Shown: positions 44,890 to 54,554, numbered from the stretch's first letter. The stretch: DNA of 64,000 nt from Amorphus sp040750475 (GCF_040750475.1 NZ_JABJVY010000007.1:124001-188000); one strand, 5' to 3'. Made by a program: numbers and translations. The notes: generated by a model from the sequence alone, not told the origin.

Positions 44890-46062
44890 CTACTTCGTCT
44901 GAAGCAGATGCCGGATGCGGGCGTACTGGTCTGCGATCGGCCGTTCGGCTTTCGTGGCTGCCGGCACCGGCTGCATTTCCGGATCGGTTTCGCAGATCAC
45001 CCGACTCACGTCGAACTTCGACGCGGCGGTGAGGCAGCGGTCGGCAAGCGACAGCGCTTTGGCCGGATCTTCGTCGGCCATCAATGACACAGCCGCCGAC
45101 GAGAACACGATCTGGCCGTTGCCGTGGCTTTCGGCAAGCGCACGCTTGGCTTCCATGCTGCGCCGAACCGCTTCGGCGATCGACACCGTCTGGCGCAGGT
45201 TCACGCCGGAGAGAATCAGCCCGATCGTCTGCGGATCGTAGCGGTAGACCGGCCCCAGCTTTTCGAACACCCGGGTCAACGCGACCAGCATCACCGCCTG
45301 CATCGGCGACACGAAATCGTTGGCCGCCTTGTTGGCCTGCGCACCGTCGTCGACGCGCCGACAGGACGACAGGAAGATCGTTTGCGGCCCCTTCTTGGCG
45401 TCGGGATGTAGCCAGCGTCGCCGAACATCCTTGGCAAAGGCATGGCGGTTGGGAAGCTCGGCGAGCTTCTCGAATGGTGCGGTCTTAGGGGCCTGCTCGA
45501 AATTGGGGCGGGCCACGCGCTCGACATGCTCGGGCGCGGGCTTGTGCACGGGCTGCGGCCTCTGTGCCCGAAGCGGTACGGCGGTGGGTTCAGCGGCTCT
45601 TGCGCGCGGCTCTGGGGCGGGCGTGGAGGATGCATGCTGGGTGCGCCGCGCCGGCTGTGCTGGCTCTGCACTGCGCATTGCGACCCTGCGCGGTTGCGCA
45701 GCGGCGGCGGGAGCAGGCTCGGGCCGAGGGTGCGACGGCCGCTGGGGCGCCTCTTGCACGGGCGGCGGAGCGGCGTTCATGAACATCGCTCGCGGCGGCT
45801 CTTGCGGCAACAAATGCAGCAGGCGATCGATATCGTCGCGGGTCACGGTGTCGCCGCGCGAATCGAGCCGGTCGATATAGCCGGTGACGAGCGGATCTTC
45901 CTGGGTCACATAGGCGAACCAGACCCGGAAGGTGTCGGCGTCGATCGAGAATCCGCGCTTCTCGGCCTCCTGGATCGCGGCCCGCGCGAGCGAGATCGAC
46001 GGATCGATGGCGGCCTTGGTCAACGGTGAGTTCCCCACTACGCGCGATCGGGCACGACACAC
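44890..46062 (-). CDS. Degenerate GGDEF-domain protein with Pro/Ala-rich linker
   Basis: Up to 390 residues. The N-terminal part (about 15-95) is a helical region (ISLARAAIQEAEKRGFSID, then WFAYVTQEDPLVTGYIDRL). A low-complexity Pro/Ala/Arg linker (about 98-195) follows. The C-terminal part (about 200-375) has the secondary-structure pattern of a diguanylate cyclase (ELPNRHAFAKDV, AVRRSMEAKRALAESHG, ALSLADRCLTAASKFD). The catalytic GGDEF sequence is replaced by YDPQTIGL, so it should not make cyclic-di-GMP. It may bind a nucleotide or a partner. The start is GTG 46062 or a nearby GTG; neither has a clear ribosome binding site. Confidence 0.75.
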   Translation of the reverse strand: MCRARSRVVGNSPLTKAAIDPSISLARAAIQEAEKRGFSIDADTFRVWFAYVTQEDPLVTGYIDRLDSRGDTVTRDDIDRLLHLLPQEPPRAMFMNAAPPPVQEAPQRPSHPRPEPAPAAAAQPRRVAMRSAEPAQPARRTQHASSTPAPEPRARAAEPTAVPLRAQRPQPVHKPAPEHVERVARPNFEQAPKTAPFEKLAELPNRHAFAKDVRRRWLHPDAKKGPQTIFLSSCRRVDDGAQANKAANDFVSPMQAVMLVALTRVFEKLGPVYRYDPQTIGLILSGVNLRQTVSIAEAVRRSMEAKRALAESHGNGQIVFSSAAVSLMADEDPAKALSLADRCLTAASKFDVSRVICETDPEMQPVPAATKAERPIADQYARIRHLLQTK

Positions 46063-46316
46063 GTCGCCCGCTTCGGGGATGACTCTCGTCCGTCTCGGTT
46101 AAATTGGGGTTAACCGGAAAAGCCTCTTCGACCCGGTCCGCTCTGTCCGAACACGCCCTGACCGCTCAAACCGAAAACCGAGTGAAAGAAACATCAGGAC
46201 CCCATCCAGGGGAGGGGCAGAGGACAGCATTTCCGCTCTCCTCTTGCGTTCGGGGTGTCCCATCCGAACCGATCGTGACGGCGATCCAGGCTTGTCTGGC
46301 GAGGTCGGAGATTCCG

Positions 46317-47816
46317 CTATTCGACGAGCGCGTCGTCGGAGCGGGAGTTTTCCGCGTCGCCATTGTCGCCGCCATCATCATCGGATGGCGAAGTTGCGGG
46401 CGGGCTCGGCCGCACTGGGCGCAGCAGGAATGCGGGCACGAATTCGCTCTCGCCGAACACCGGCTCGGACTCTTTCGACGAGCGCCGCGACCCTTTGGAA
46501 GGCGACGAAGAGGAAGACGGACCGCTCTTGGGCGGGGTCGGATCTCCGCCCTTTGGCGACGTCGCGCTGCCTCCGGAGCCGCTACCGCGCGAGCGGGTGG
46601 ACTTCTGAGCGCTGTCGGCGTCGGCCTTTTTGCTGGGGGAACTCCGCCTACCGCGGCTCGGTGCGCGCGGTGCGGTCTCCATCTCGTCGATGCTTCCGCC
46701 GTCCCATTCGATGGTCTTTTTGATCAGCTTCTCGATATTGTCGAGCGCTTTCCGGTCACCCGGGGTGACGATCATCTTTGCCGTGCCGGCTCGGCCGGCG
46801 CGGCCGGTGCGACCTATCCGGTGGACATAGTCCTCCGGGCTGTGCGGAACATCGTAGTTGAAGACGTGGCTCACGGCCGGGATATCGAGGCCACGAGCCG
46901 CCACGTCGGAGGCAACCAGAAGCTTCAGATTTCCCTTCCGGAAATTGTCGAGCATGGTCATGCGCGTGCGCTGGTCCATGTCGCCATGAATCGCGCCAAC
47001 GGAGAAGCCATGACGTTCCAGCGACCGCATCACGACGCCAACGTCGCGCTTGCGATTGCAGAAAATGATGGCGTTCGTCAACTCGTCTCCGGCCTGCTCG
47101 ATCAGCTCGCGCAGCACCGCACGCTTGTCCTTCGGGTCGTCGCGCGAGGCATGCAGGCTCTGGGCGACATTTTCCGCCGTGGAGGAGGGCGGGGCCACCT
47201 CGACGCGGGCCGGATTCGACAAGAACTTGTCGACCAGGTGCTGGATCTCCTTCGGCATGGTGGCCGAGAAGAACAGCGTCTGCCGGGTCGGCGGGAGCAG
47301 CTTGCAGATGCGCTCGATGTCCGGAATGAAGCCCATGTCGAGCATCCGGTCGGCTTCGTCGATCACCAGGATCTCGATGCCCTGCAGCAGCAGCTTGCCG
47401 CGCTCGGAATGGTCGAGCAACCGGCCCGGGGTGGCGATCAGGACGTCCACGCCGCGGCCGAGCTTGCGGTTCTGGTCCTCGAACGACACGCCGCCGATCA
47501 AAAGCGCCAGGTTGAGCTTGTGGTTGACCCCGTAGCGGGTGAAATTCTCTTCCACCTGCGCGGCAAGCTCGCGGGTCGGCTCCAGGATCAGCGTGCGCGG
47601 CATCCGCGCCCGGGCGCGGCCCTTCTCCAGAAGGGTCAGCATCGGCAGCACGAACGAAGCCGTTTTGCCGGTGCCCGTCTGGGCCAGGCCAAGGACATCC
47701 CGTCGTTCCAAGACATACGGAATCGCCCCAGCCTGAATCGGAGTAGGCTGGGTGTATCCGGCCGCCTGGATGGCGCTCAGCACTTTGTCGCTCAAACCGA
47801 GCGTATCAAAACTCAT
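46317..47816 (-). CDS. rhlE: DEAD-box RNA helicase (RhlE type)
   Basis: 499 residues. The RecA-like core has all DEAD motifs in order: Q motif TQPTPIQAGAIP, AQTGTGKT, PTRELAAQV, TPGRLLD, VIDEADRML, SATMP, IIFCNRKRDV, SDVAARGLDIP and HRIGRTGRAGR. The C-terminal tail beyond about 380 is low-complexity Ser/Lys/Pro-rich and likely binds RNA or partners. Such helicases act in cold-shock RNA unwinding and with RNase E. No Shine-Dalgarno precedes ATG 47816; the leader instead carries CCTCCC. Confidence 0.94.
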   Translation of the reverse strand: MSFDTLGLSDKVLSAIQAAGYTQPTPIQAGAIPYVLERRDVLGLAQTGTGKTASFVLPMLTLLEKGRARARMPRTLILEPTRELAAQVEENFTRYGVNHKLNLALLIGGVSFEDQNRKLGRGVDVLIATPGRLLDHSERGKLLLQGIEILVIDEADRMLDMGFIPDIERICKLLPPTRQTLFFSATMPKEIQHLVDKFLSNPARVEVAPPSSTAENVAQSLHASRDDPKDKRAVLRELIEQAGDELTNAIIFCNRKRDVGVVMRSLERHGFSVGAIHGDMDQRTRMTMLDNFRKGNLKLLVASDVAARGLDIPAVSHVFNYDVPHSPEDYVHRIGRTGRAGRAGTAKMIVTPGDRKALDNIEKLIKKTIEWDGGSIDEMETAPRAPSRGRRSSPSKKADADSAQKSTRSRGSGSGGSATSPKGGDPTPPKSGPSSSSSPSKGSRRSSKESEPVFGESEFVPAFLLRPVRPSPPATSPSDDDGGDNGDAENSRSDDALVE

Positions 47817-48440
47817 GATGGGAGGACGTTGCCACTTTCTGCCGCTGGCCGAAGAATTAAGTCCGAAAACGGACGTGCGGCTGCACGGGTCAGATGTCTA
47901 CCTAATCATTTGGCTTGTTTTGTCAACGTGGTTACCGACTATTTCGTACCCGATTGTCAGAATAACGGGGCGGCAAACCGCCGCGCAGATCTGATCTGAT
48001 GATCTTGCATGGGTCCGGGAGCCGGGCAGGGCTGTGAGGCGTGGGGTGCCCCGCCGAAATCGACCGGATGTGACGCCTGTCACAGCACCCCCTTTCTAAG
48101 ACCGGCATTCTCATCCTCGTTGAACGACGGGACGACCAGGCCGCGAATATTAGCCGCATGTCAATGACTGGCTGCAATCGTGGCGCCAATCGGTCGGATC
48201 CGCCAGGCAAAGGGAGGTTCGGATGGGTGCCGATTGGGACTTGAGCCAGGAAATCGCGGCTTTGCTGGCCCGCGCCGGCAGAATCGGTGCCGAGGCTGCA
48301 CCGCGCGACCGCCGTTCGAGCGTGCGCGACACAACGGTCAGTCTCCCGGCGCAGGCGACGTTTCAGCGCACGGCGTAGTGCGCCGATACAGCGTTTGAGG
48401 GCAACAAGGAAACCGAGTGGCCCGTCCGGAGACGCGTCGG
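47817..48440. other. Leader of rhlE and region up to the LysR gene
   Basis: 624 nt. On the minus strand a consensus TTGACA (47926-47921) lies 105 nt upstream of rhlE, but the -10 (AGGTAG or neighbours) is poor. CCTCCC directly before the rhlE start could mask ribosome access. The plus strand carries one small candidate gene (48223-48378). Nothing else was found. Confidence 0.4.
48223..48378 (+). CDS. Possible small protein, 51 residues
   Basis: ATG 48223 has AAAGGGAGG five bases upstream, one of the better ribosome binding sites in the window. The product starts MGADWDLSQEIAALLARAGR and forms a likely amphipathic helix, then a basic, Ser/Arg-containing tail ending QATFQRTA. I recognise no family. 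It stands alone on the plus strand between two minus-strand genes. It could be real or chance. Confidence 0.4.
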   Translation: MGADWDLSQEIAALLARAGRIGAEAAPRDRRSSVRDTTVSLPAQATFQRTA

Positions 48441-49412
48441 TCATTCGGGTCCGTCGTGGATCTCGAAGGCTTCGCCTAGCCAGGGCAACGCTTCGGAAAG
48501 TTGCGGCGCGACGATGTCGCGCAGGATCTCCCGAAGCTCTGTCGCGATCCGCATTGCGAGATCGCCAGCATCGTCGCTTCGGGCGACGATCGCCATGGTG
48601 CGGGTAAAGCGGCCGCGCGGCATGGCGACGACGGTGAGCTCTGAAAGTCGATGGCGCTCTTGCGCCAAGCAGAGCGGGGTCGTGAAACACCAGCCCATAT
48701 TCTCCGCCACTGCCGAGAGCTGCCCCGTGGCCGTGTCGAATTCCGCGCGGTTGGGCAGGTCCAGGCCGAGGCGGGTCACCTGGCGCTCGATCTGACGGCC
48801 GATCGTCGAACGCAGCGTGTAGCGGATGAAGGGAAGCCTGCGTGGGTCCGGAAACCCCTCCATCGGAACGCTCTCGCCCTTCGGCAATACCAGAACGAAG
48901 GGCTCGGTCACGAGCTCGTGCCGCTCAAGTCCTTCCAATCCGTCTAACTCGTCCCCGCCGGTCACGACATAGTCGACAGCGCGTGACAGGAGGGCGTCAT
49001 GGTGGTCGGGCGAAATTCCGGACCAGATCCGCCAACGTTCGGCGAGCGTTCCCAGCCGACGCACCAGCGCGGGCCCGGTGGTGCCGGCCATGCTCTCCGC
49101 CATGGCGATCGTCACGGTGCTGCGTGGCCGAGCGTCGAGCGACCGGATCGTCGCGACCGCATGGTCGGCCGCCTCCATGAGCGCGCGCGCTTCGTCCAGA
49201 AGGGCCGCGCCGGTGCCGGTCAAGGCGATCGGCCGCAGCGAACGATCGAACAGCGTGGCGTCGACCGCCTGTTCCAAGCCGGCGATCGCCTGGGACACGC
49301 CCGACTGGGTCATGCCCAGCCGTTGCGCGGCCGGGGTCATGCCGCCGGCCTCGACGACGGTGAGGAAGACGCGCAACGCCTTCAGGTCGAATCCCGGCGG
49401 AAAATCGGTCAC
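48441..49412 (-). CDS. LysR-family regulator downstream of soxG
   Basis: 323 residues. The N-terminal HTH (residues about 9-67, LKALRVFLTVVEAGGMTPAA, QSGVSQAIAGLEQAVDATLF) is followed by a periplasmic-binding-like effector domain (about 95-300). The start is GTG 49412, three bases after the soxG stop on the same strand, so the regulator is probably the last gene of the sarcosine oxidase operon. Regulation of that operon is a reasonable guess, but LysR genes are more often divergent from their targets. The ligand is unknown. Confidence 0.87.
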   Translation of the reverse strand: MTDFPPGFDLKALRVFLTVVEAGGMTPAAQRLGMTQSGVSQAIAGLEQAVDATLFDRSLRPIALTGTGAALLDEARALMEAADHAVATIRSLDARPRSTVTIAMAESMAGTTGPALVRRLGTLAERWRIWSGISPDHHDALLSRAVDYVVTGGDELDGLEGLERHELVTEPFVLVLPKGESVPMEGFPDPRRLPFIRYTLRSTIGRQIERQVTRLGLDLPNRAEFDTATGQLSAVAENMGWCFTTPLCLAQERHRLSELTVVAMPRGRFTRTMAIVARSDDAGDLAMRIATELREILRDIVAPQLSEALPWLGEAFEIHDGPE

Positions 49413-49415
49413 GTA

Positions 49416-50030
49416 TTAGGAACTATGCGCTGGAACCTGGTCGATCGCGACGGACGGATCGGTGCGCCAGCCGAATTCGCGCGCGGCATCCGTCAGCCAT
49501 TCGCTGAAGGATAGCGCAAAACTCGTGAACACGAAGAGGTCGAAAACCGTCTCCGACCGCCGCAGGATCAGGCAGCCCATGTGGTGGATGGAGGTTTGGG
49601 CAAGCGTTCCGGGCGGAAAGGCGTCCGCGTCGAACGCAAGGGCCGTGCCCTTGGCGAGCAGGTCTTCAACGGCGGGCCCAGAAATCCGAACCGCGGCGCG
49701 CGCATGGGAGAGGTCGGCGACCGCACCGAGATCGGCGGAGATGGCGGCCGCGACATCGGCGACCGTGTCGGCCGTGAGCACGAGATAGCGGCCGGGGGCG
49801 ATCCGCCCGCACAGTCGGCCGAAATGGTTCGACAGGTCGCGTCCCTCCGGCAGGGTGATGCCGATCGGTGCCAGCGCCTTGGCGACCGCCTCGCGCTTGC
49901 CGGGCCAGATCTGAAGCTGGGCCGCGGCGGGCGGATCGATTTGGGCGAGGACGATCGCCGGCTCGCCTCGTCGACCACCGGACCGTCCTTCGGCGAGCCG
50001 TCCGGCGAACGGGTCTGCTGCATCAGCCAT
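49416..50030 (-). CDS. soxG: Sarcosine oxidase gamma subunit
   Basis: 204 residues. The SoxG pattern is visible in LQIWPGKREAVAKAL, SHARAAVRISGPAVEDLLAKG and SIHHMGCLILRRSETVFDLF. It is one of four subunits of cytosolic sarcosine oxidase, which converts sarcosine, tetrahydrofolate and oxygen into glycine, methylene-THF and peroxide. Its start overlaps the end of soxA by 8 bases, as is typical for this operon. Confidence 0.92.
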   Translation of the reverse strand: MADAADPFAGRLAEGRSGGRRGEPAIVLAQIDPPAAAQLQIWPGKREAVAKALAPIGITLPEGRDLSNHFGRLCGRIAPGRYLVLTADTVADVAAAISADLGAVADLSHARAAVRISGPAVEDLLAKGTALAFDADAFPPGTLAQTSIHHMGCLILRRSETVFDLFVFTSFALSFSEWLTDAAREFGWRTDPSVAIDQVPAHSS

Positions 50031-53025
50031 GGAGACGGGCTCCTTCCGGATCGAAGAAATGCGGCGACACCACTTCCACCTCGGTCGGTGTCCCGTTGCG
50101 GATCGGGTCGACCACCGTCAGCCGTTCCCCCGTCCGCTCACGACCCGCCGAAACCAGCGCCAGCGCAATATAGGCGCCAAGGGCGGGAGAGAAGGTGGGT
50201 GAGGTAACATGCCCGAGGCTCGGCATGTCCTGTGGCATCCGCTCGGCAATGATATGTGCGCCGGTGCGCAAGGGGGCGTCGGCGAGCGAGCGTAGTCCGA
50301 CCAGCACTTTGCGATCGGGGGAGATCATGGCTGGCCGATCCATTAGAGCGCGCCCGACAAATGGCGTCTTGGTCGAGGCCATCTTGCCAAGGCCGAGATC
50401 GGAGAGAGTCGTGCGGCCGTCGAGCTCGGGACCGGAGACGTGCCCTTTTTCAATCCGAAGCGTGCCCAGCGCCTCCGTTCCGTAGGGAACAAGACCGAAC
50501 GGCTGGCCGGCCGCATGGACCGCCTCCCAGACCGCAAGCCCGTCGCGGGCGCCGCAGTGGATTTCGTAGGCGCGCTCGCCGGAAAAGGAAATCCGGGTGA
50601 CGAGCACGGCAACTTTGCCGACCCGTCCCTTGCGGACCGCCATGAATGGCGTGCCGGCGTCTGACAGGTCCACATCGGCGACGACCGTCCGAAGAACCTC
50701 GCGGCTTTTCGGTCCGGCGATCGCCAGTCCGGCCCATTGGTCGGTGGCGGAGGCGACGGCGACTTTCAGGTCCGGCCAGTCGACGGCGAGATGGCGCTCC
50801 AGCCGCGCCAGGACACCGGCGGCGTTGGCCGTCGTGGTGGTCATCAGGAAGTCGTTTTCGCCGAGGCGCCAGGTGGTGCCGTCGTCATAGACGAATCCGT
50901 CCTCGCGCAGCATCACGCCGTAGCGGGCGCGACCGACCGTGAGGGAGGAGAAGGTGTTGGCGTAGACGCGATCCAGCAGTTTCGCCGCATCGGGACCCTG
51001 CACCGTGATCTTGCCAAGGGTGGAGACGTCGACGATCCCGACGGCCTCGCGCACGGTCCGCGCCTCGCGGATATAGGCGTCGGTGACGCTCTCGCCGGGC
51101 CGGCGATAGACCCGCGGCCGCATCCAGGCGCCGGTCGTCAGCATGTCGGCGCCGTGGGCGACGTGCCAGTCGTGCATGGCGGTCCGGCGCACCGGCCGGA
51201 AATGACCGCCGATCTCGCGGCCGGCGAGCGCGCCGAGCGAGACGGGCGTGTAGGGCGCACGGAAGCGGGTGGTGCCGACGTCCGGGATCGGACGTCCTTC
51301 CAGGTCCGCCATCAGCCCGAGCGCGTTCACGTTGGAGGTCTTGCCCTGGTCGGTGGCCATGCCGAGCGTGGTGTAGCGCTTCAGATGCTCCACCGAGCGA
51401 TAGCCTTCCTGGTGGGCGAGCTTCACGTCGGATGCGGTGACATCGTTCTGAAAATCGATGAACGCCTTGTCCGCTCCTTTGCCGAGGCCCGTCGCGCGAA
51501 TGGCAAGCGGAGCCATCTGGGGTGCGTCGGGGTCGCTGGCGGCAAAGGTGGATTGAGGGGTCGGTCGGCCGAGGGCCGCAAGAGCCGAGCAGGCGGCGCG
51601 GACGCCGTCGGCCAGAATGGCGTCGAGGCCGAATGTGCCGGCGGCTGCGCCCGCCGCTGTCCATGCTTCGCGCGGTGGACCAGGTACGAACGCGTCGATC
51701 TCCGGACTCCAGAGCGGAGGGCCGCCGGCTTGGCTTGCCAGATGGATCGTCGGCGTCCAGCCACCCGAGACGGCAACGAGGTCGAGCGAATGAGTTTCGC
51801 TCCAGCCCTCGGTCGGGCGCCCCGACGCGTCGCAGCGGGAGAGCCTCACTCGGCCAACGTCTTTCGATCCCTTCGCCTGACCGAGCAGAGTTGCGGCATG
51901 GACGGGAACGCCCGCGGCTTCGATCGGGGCGGCCAGGTCGGTGGGCGGCGACGGCCGCGCGTCGGCGACTGCGCGAACGGCCACGCCGGCTTCGACCAAA
52001 GCGAGCGTGGTGCGGTAGATGCTGTCGTCCGCTCCGGCGACCACGGCCTCTCGTCCGGGCGCGACCGCGTAGCGCGCGATCAGCCGCTCCACTGCAGAGC
52101 CGAGCATCACGCCCGGCAGGTCGTTTCCGGGAAACACCAGCGGGCGTTGGGTTGCGCCGGTGGTCAGCACGACCTGGCCGGCGTGGATGGTCCAATGCCG
52201 GTGGCGCGGCAGGTCCGGATCGCGCTCGGCGAGATGGTCCTGCACCCGTTCCACGGCGCCGACGACGTTGCCGTCATAGTAGCCATAGGCCGTGGCGCGT
52301 ATGAGGACCCGCACATTCGTCATCGCCTGAAGCTCGGTGACGGCGGCCCGCACCCAGTCGATGGCGGGCAGACCGTCGATCGTCGCGCGGCTTTCGAACA
52401 GGCTGCCCCCGAGCACCGGACCTTCGTCGACGACGAGCACGCGGGCACCGGTCCGGCCGGCCGTCAGGGTAGCGGCTAGGCCCGCTGGTCCGCCGCCCAC
52501 GACGAGCACATCGGCAAAGGCGTTTGTCTTTTCGTAACGACTTTGGTCCATCTCCTTGCCGGCCGCGCCGAGACCGGCAGCCCGCCGGATGACCTGCTCA
52601 TAGAAGTCCCATGCCCTCCGGCCGGGTCCCATGAAAGTCTTATAGTAAAATCCTGCTTTAAGTCCTTGGTTAACAATACTTAAAGGCCAAGTCATGATGT
52701 CATGTCTGAGGCTTGGCCAGCGGTTTTGACTTTCGCTCCTAAGCCCCTCGAAAATTTCAATAATTGACGCTTGTATATTGGGTTCTCGGGTCGTGGCCGC
52801 GCCGAGCGTGACGAGTGCGTTCGGCTCTTCCACGCCGGCGCCCAGGAGGCCCCTTGGGCGATGATATTTGAAAGATCGTCCGAGCAACCGCGTGCCCGAA
52901 GCGATAAGCGCGGAGGCGAGCGTGTCGCCGGCAAAGCCGGTCATCGGTCGCCCGTCGAAGCGAAAGTGGACGGGGCGCGATCGATCGATCAGCGCGCCCC
53001 TTTCCGGGAGGCGATAGCCGCTCAT
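50023..53025 (-). CDS. soxA: Sarcosine oxidase alpha subunit
   Basis: 1000 residues. The N-terminal region (about 15-110) is the 2Fe-2S-like fold (RFDGRPMTGFAGDTLASALI). A dinucleotide-binding domain follows (about 172-190, LVVGGGPAGLAATLTAGRTG) that binds NAD. The C-terminal half (about 600-990) is an aminomethyltransferase (GCV_T-like) folate domain with VYANTFSSLTVGRARYGVML and RISFSGERAYEIHC. Length is normal. It overlaps soxD by four bases and soxG by eight. Confidence 0.95.
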   Translation of the reverse strand: MSGYRLPERGALIDRSRPVHFRFDGRPMTGFAGDTLASALIASGTRLLGRSFKYHRPRGLLGAGVEEPNALVTLGAATTREPNIQASIIEIFEGLRSESQNRWPSLRHDIMTWPLSIVNQGLKAGFYYKTFMGPGRRAWDFYEQVIRRAAGLGAAGKEMDQSRYEKTNAFADVLVVGGGPAGLAATLTAGRTGARVLVVDEGPVLGGSLFESRATIDGLPAIDWVRAAVTELQAMTNVRVLIRATAYGYYDGNVVGAVERVQDHLAERDPDLPRHRHWTIHAGQVVLTTGATQRPLVFPGNDLPGVMLGSAVERLIARYAVAPGREAVVAGADDSIYRTTLALVEAGVAVRAVADARPSPPTDLAAPIEAAGVPVHAATLLGQAKGSKDVGRVRLSRCDASGRPTEGWSETHSLDLVAVSGGWTPTIHLASQAGGPPLWSPEIDAFVPGPPREAWTAAGAAAGTFGLDAILADGVRAACSALAALGRPTPQSTFAASDPDAPQMAPLAIRATGLGKGADKAFIDFQNDVTASDVKLAHQEGYRSVEHLKRYTTLGMATDQGKTSNVNALGLMADLEGRPIPDVGTTRFRAPYTPVSLGALAGREIGGHFRPVRRTAMHDWHVAHGADMLTTGAWMRPRVYRRPGESVTDAYIREARTVREAVGIVDVSTLGKITVQGPDAAKLLDRVYANTFSSLTVGRARYGVMLREDGFVYDDGTTWRLGENDFLMTTTTANAAGVLARLERHLAVDWPDLKVAVASATDQWAGLAIAGPKSREVLRTVVADVDLSDAGTPFMAVRKGRVGKVAVLVTRISFSGERAYEIHCGARDGLAVWEAVHAAGQPFGLVPYGTEALGTLRIEKGHVSGPELDGRTTLSDLGLGKMASTKTPFVGRALMDRPAMISPDRKVLVGLRSLADAPLRTGAHIIAERMPQDMPSLGHVTSPTFSPALGAYIALALVSAGRERTGERLTVVDPIRNGTPTEVEVVSPHFFDPEGARLHG

Positions 53026-53288
53026 ATGCCGGCTCCCGTCGGCGTCACCAGCCGGGCGCTCAGTATGGCGTGCGTGGCAGTGTCGCGCTCAACTTCGACG
53101 AAGCATCGGCAGCCCTGGGTGTGGTGCCAGAGTTCCGCATGCGGGCCGCGCGGATTGCGTCGTTCGTAGACGGTCGCGAACCAGGTGTCGCCATCGGCCT
53201 CAAGCGGCGGACGGAGGACGGTGGCGTCACCTTCATAGGTGAATTCGGAAACGGACCGGAGTCCGCAGACCGGGCAGGGAATGCGCAT
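53022..53288 (-). CDS. soxD: Sarcosine oxidase delta subunit
   Basis: 88 residues. Zinc ligands are expected in IPCPVCGLR together with a His and Cys in LWHHTQGCRCF. The delta subunit stabilises the complex. It lies 9 nt after soxB and overlaps soxA. Confidence 0.93.
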   Translation of the reverse strand: MRIPCPVCGLRSVSEFTYEGDATVLRPPLEADGDTWFATVYERRNPRGPHAELWHHTQGCRCFVEVERDTATHAILSARLVTPTGAGI

Positions 53289-53297
53289 CGGGAGAGC

Positions 53298-54554
53298 TCA
53301 GTGCAGTCGGGGGGTGGCGCCGGCGCCGCGCTCGTCCAGCAGCGCGCCGGTGCGGAAACGGTCGAGGGCGAAGCCGGCGTTGAGCGGGTGGGGGGCGTCG
53401 CGGGCGATTGTGTGGGAGAAGCACCAGCCCGAGGCGGGCGTCGCCTTGAAGCCGCCATAACACCAGCCGGCGTTCAGGTAGAGGCCCGGCTTCGGAGTTT
53501 TGTCGATGATCGGGCTGCCGTCCATGGACATGTCCATGATGCCGCCCCACGAGCGCAGGAGCCGCAGGCGCGACAGCGACGGGAACATAGTGACGGCAGA
53601 GGCCGCCACATCCTCCACGATCGGCAGGTTGCCGCGTTGAGCATAGGAGTTGTAGCCGTCGATGTCGCCGCCGAAGACCAGTCCGCCTTTGTCGGACTGG
53701 GAAATGTAGAGGTGGCCGGCGCCGAAGGTGACCACGGTGTCGAGGAAGGGTTTTAAGCCTTCCGACACGAACGCCTGCAGCACGTGGCTCTCGATCGGCA
53801 GGCGATCGAAGCCGGCAAGCCGCATCACCTCCGAGGTGGATCCGGCGACCGCCACGCCGACTTTTCCGGCTCCGATCGTGCCGCGCGTCGTCTCCACTCC
53901 GGTGACGCGGTCGCCGTCGAACGTGAAGCCGGTGACGGCGCAATTCTCGATGATGTCGACGCCGAGCCGGTCGGCGGCACGGGCGTAGCCCCAGGCGACA
54001 GCATCGTGGCGGACGGTGCCGCCGCGCGGCTGGCAGAGACCGCCGACAATCGGGAACCGGGCCGTCTCGGAGAGGTCGAGGCCGGGAACGCGCCGCGCCA
54101 GTTCGTCGCGGTCGAGGAGTTCGGCGTCCACGCCGGCAAGCCGCATGGCGTTGCCGCGCCGCGCATAGGCATCGAGCTGCGCCGGCGTGTGGGCGAGATT
54201 GATCACCCCGCGCTGGGACACCATCGTGTTGAAATTCAGCTCGCGCGACAGGTTCTCCCAAAGTTTCAGCGACCACTCGTAGAAGCGGGTATTGTCGGGA
54301 AGCATGTAGTTGGAGCGGATGATCGTCGTGTTCCGGCCGATATTGCCGCTGCCGAGCCAGCCTTTTTCCAAGACGGCAACGTTTGTGATGCCGTGTTCTT
54401 TGGCCAAATAGTAGGCCGTCGCCAGGCCATGGCCACCACCTCCGACGATGACGACGTCGTAGGCTGGGCGCGGCTCGGCCTTGCGCCAGGCAAGTGGCCA
54501 GTAGCGTTGCCCGGTGAGTGCGTTCAGGGCGAGGGAGCCAATCGAATAGCGCAT
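53298..54554 (-). CDS. soxB: Sarcosine oxidase beta subunit
   Basis: 418 residues. A FAD-dependent amine oxidase domain with the nucleotide site DVVIVGGGGHGLATAYYLAK near the N-terminus. His183 in TVRHDAVAWG corresponds to the residue that carries covalent FMN. The chain also shows SWGGIMDMSMDGSPIID and WCYGGFKATPASGWCFSHTI near the C-terminus. It contains the sarcosine oxidation site. ATG 54554 is chosen because it gives the typical MRYS..LALNALTG start; no good ribosome binding site precedes it. It is the first gene of soxBDAG. Confidence 0.94.
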   Translation of the reverse strand: MRYSIGSLALNALTGQRYWPLAWRKAEPRPAYDVVIVGGGGHGLATAYYLAKEHGITNVAVLEKGWLGSGNIGRNTTIIRSNYMLPDNTRFYEWSLKLWENLSRELNFNTMVSQRGVINLAHTPAQLDAYARRGNAMRLAGVDAELLDRDELARRVPGLDLSETARFPIVGGLCQPRGGTVRHDAVAWGYARAADRLGVDIIENCAVTGFTFDGDRVTGVETTRGTIGAGKVGVAVAGSTSEVMRLAGFDRLPIESHVLQAFVSEGLKPFLDTVVTFGAGHLYISQSDKGGLVFGGDIDGYNSYAQRGNLPIVEDVAASAVTMFPSLSRLRLLRSWGGIMDMSMDGSPIIDKTPKPGLYLNAGWCYGGFKATPASGWCFSHTIARDAPHPLNAGFALDRFRTGALLDERGAGATPRLH

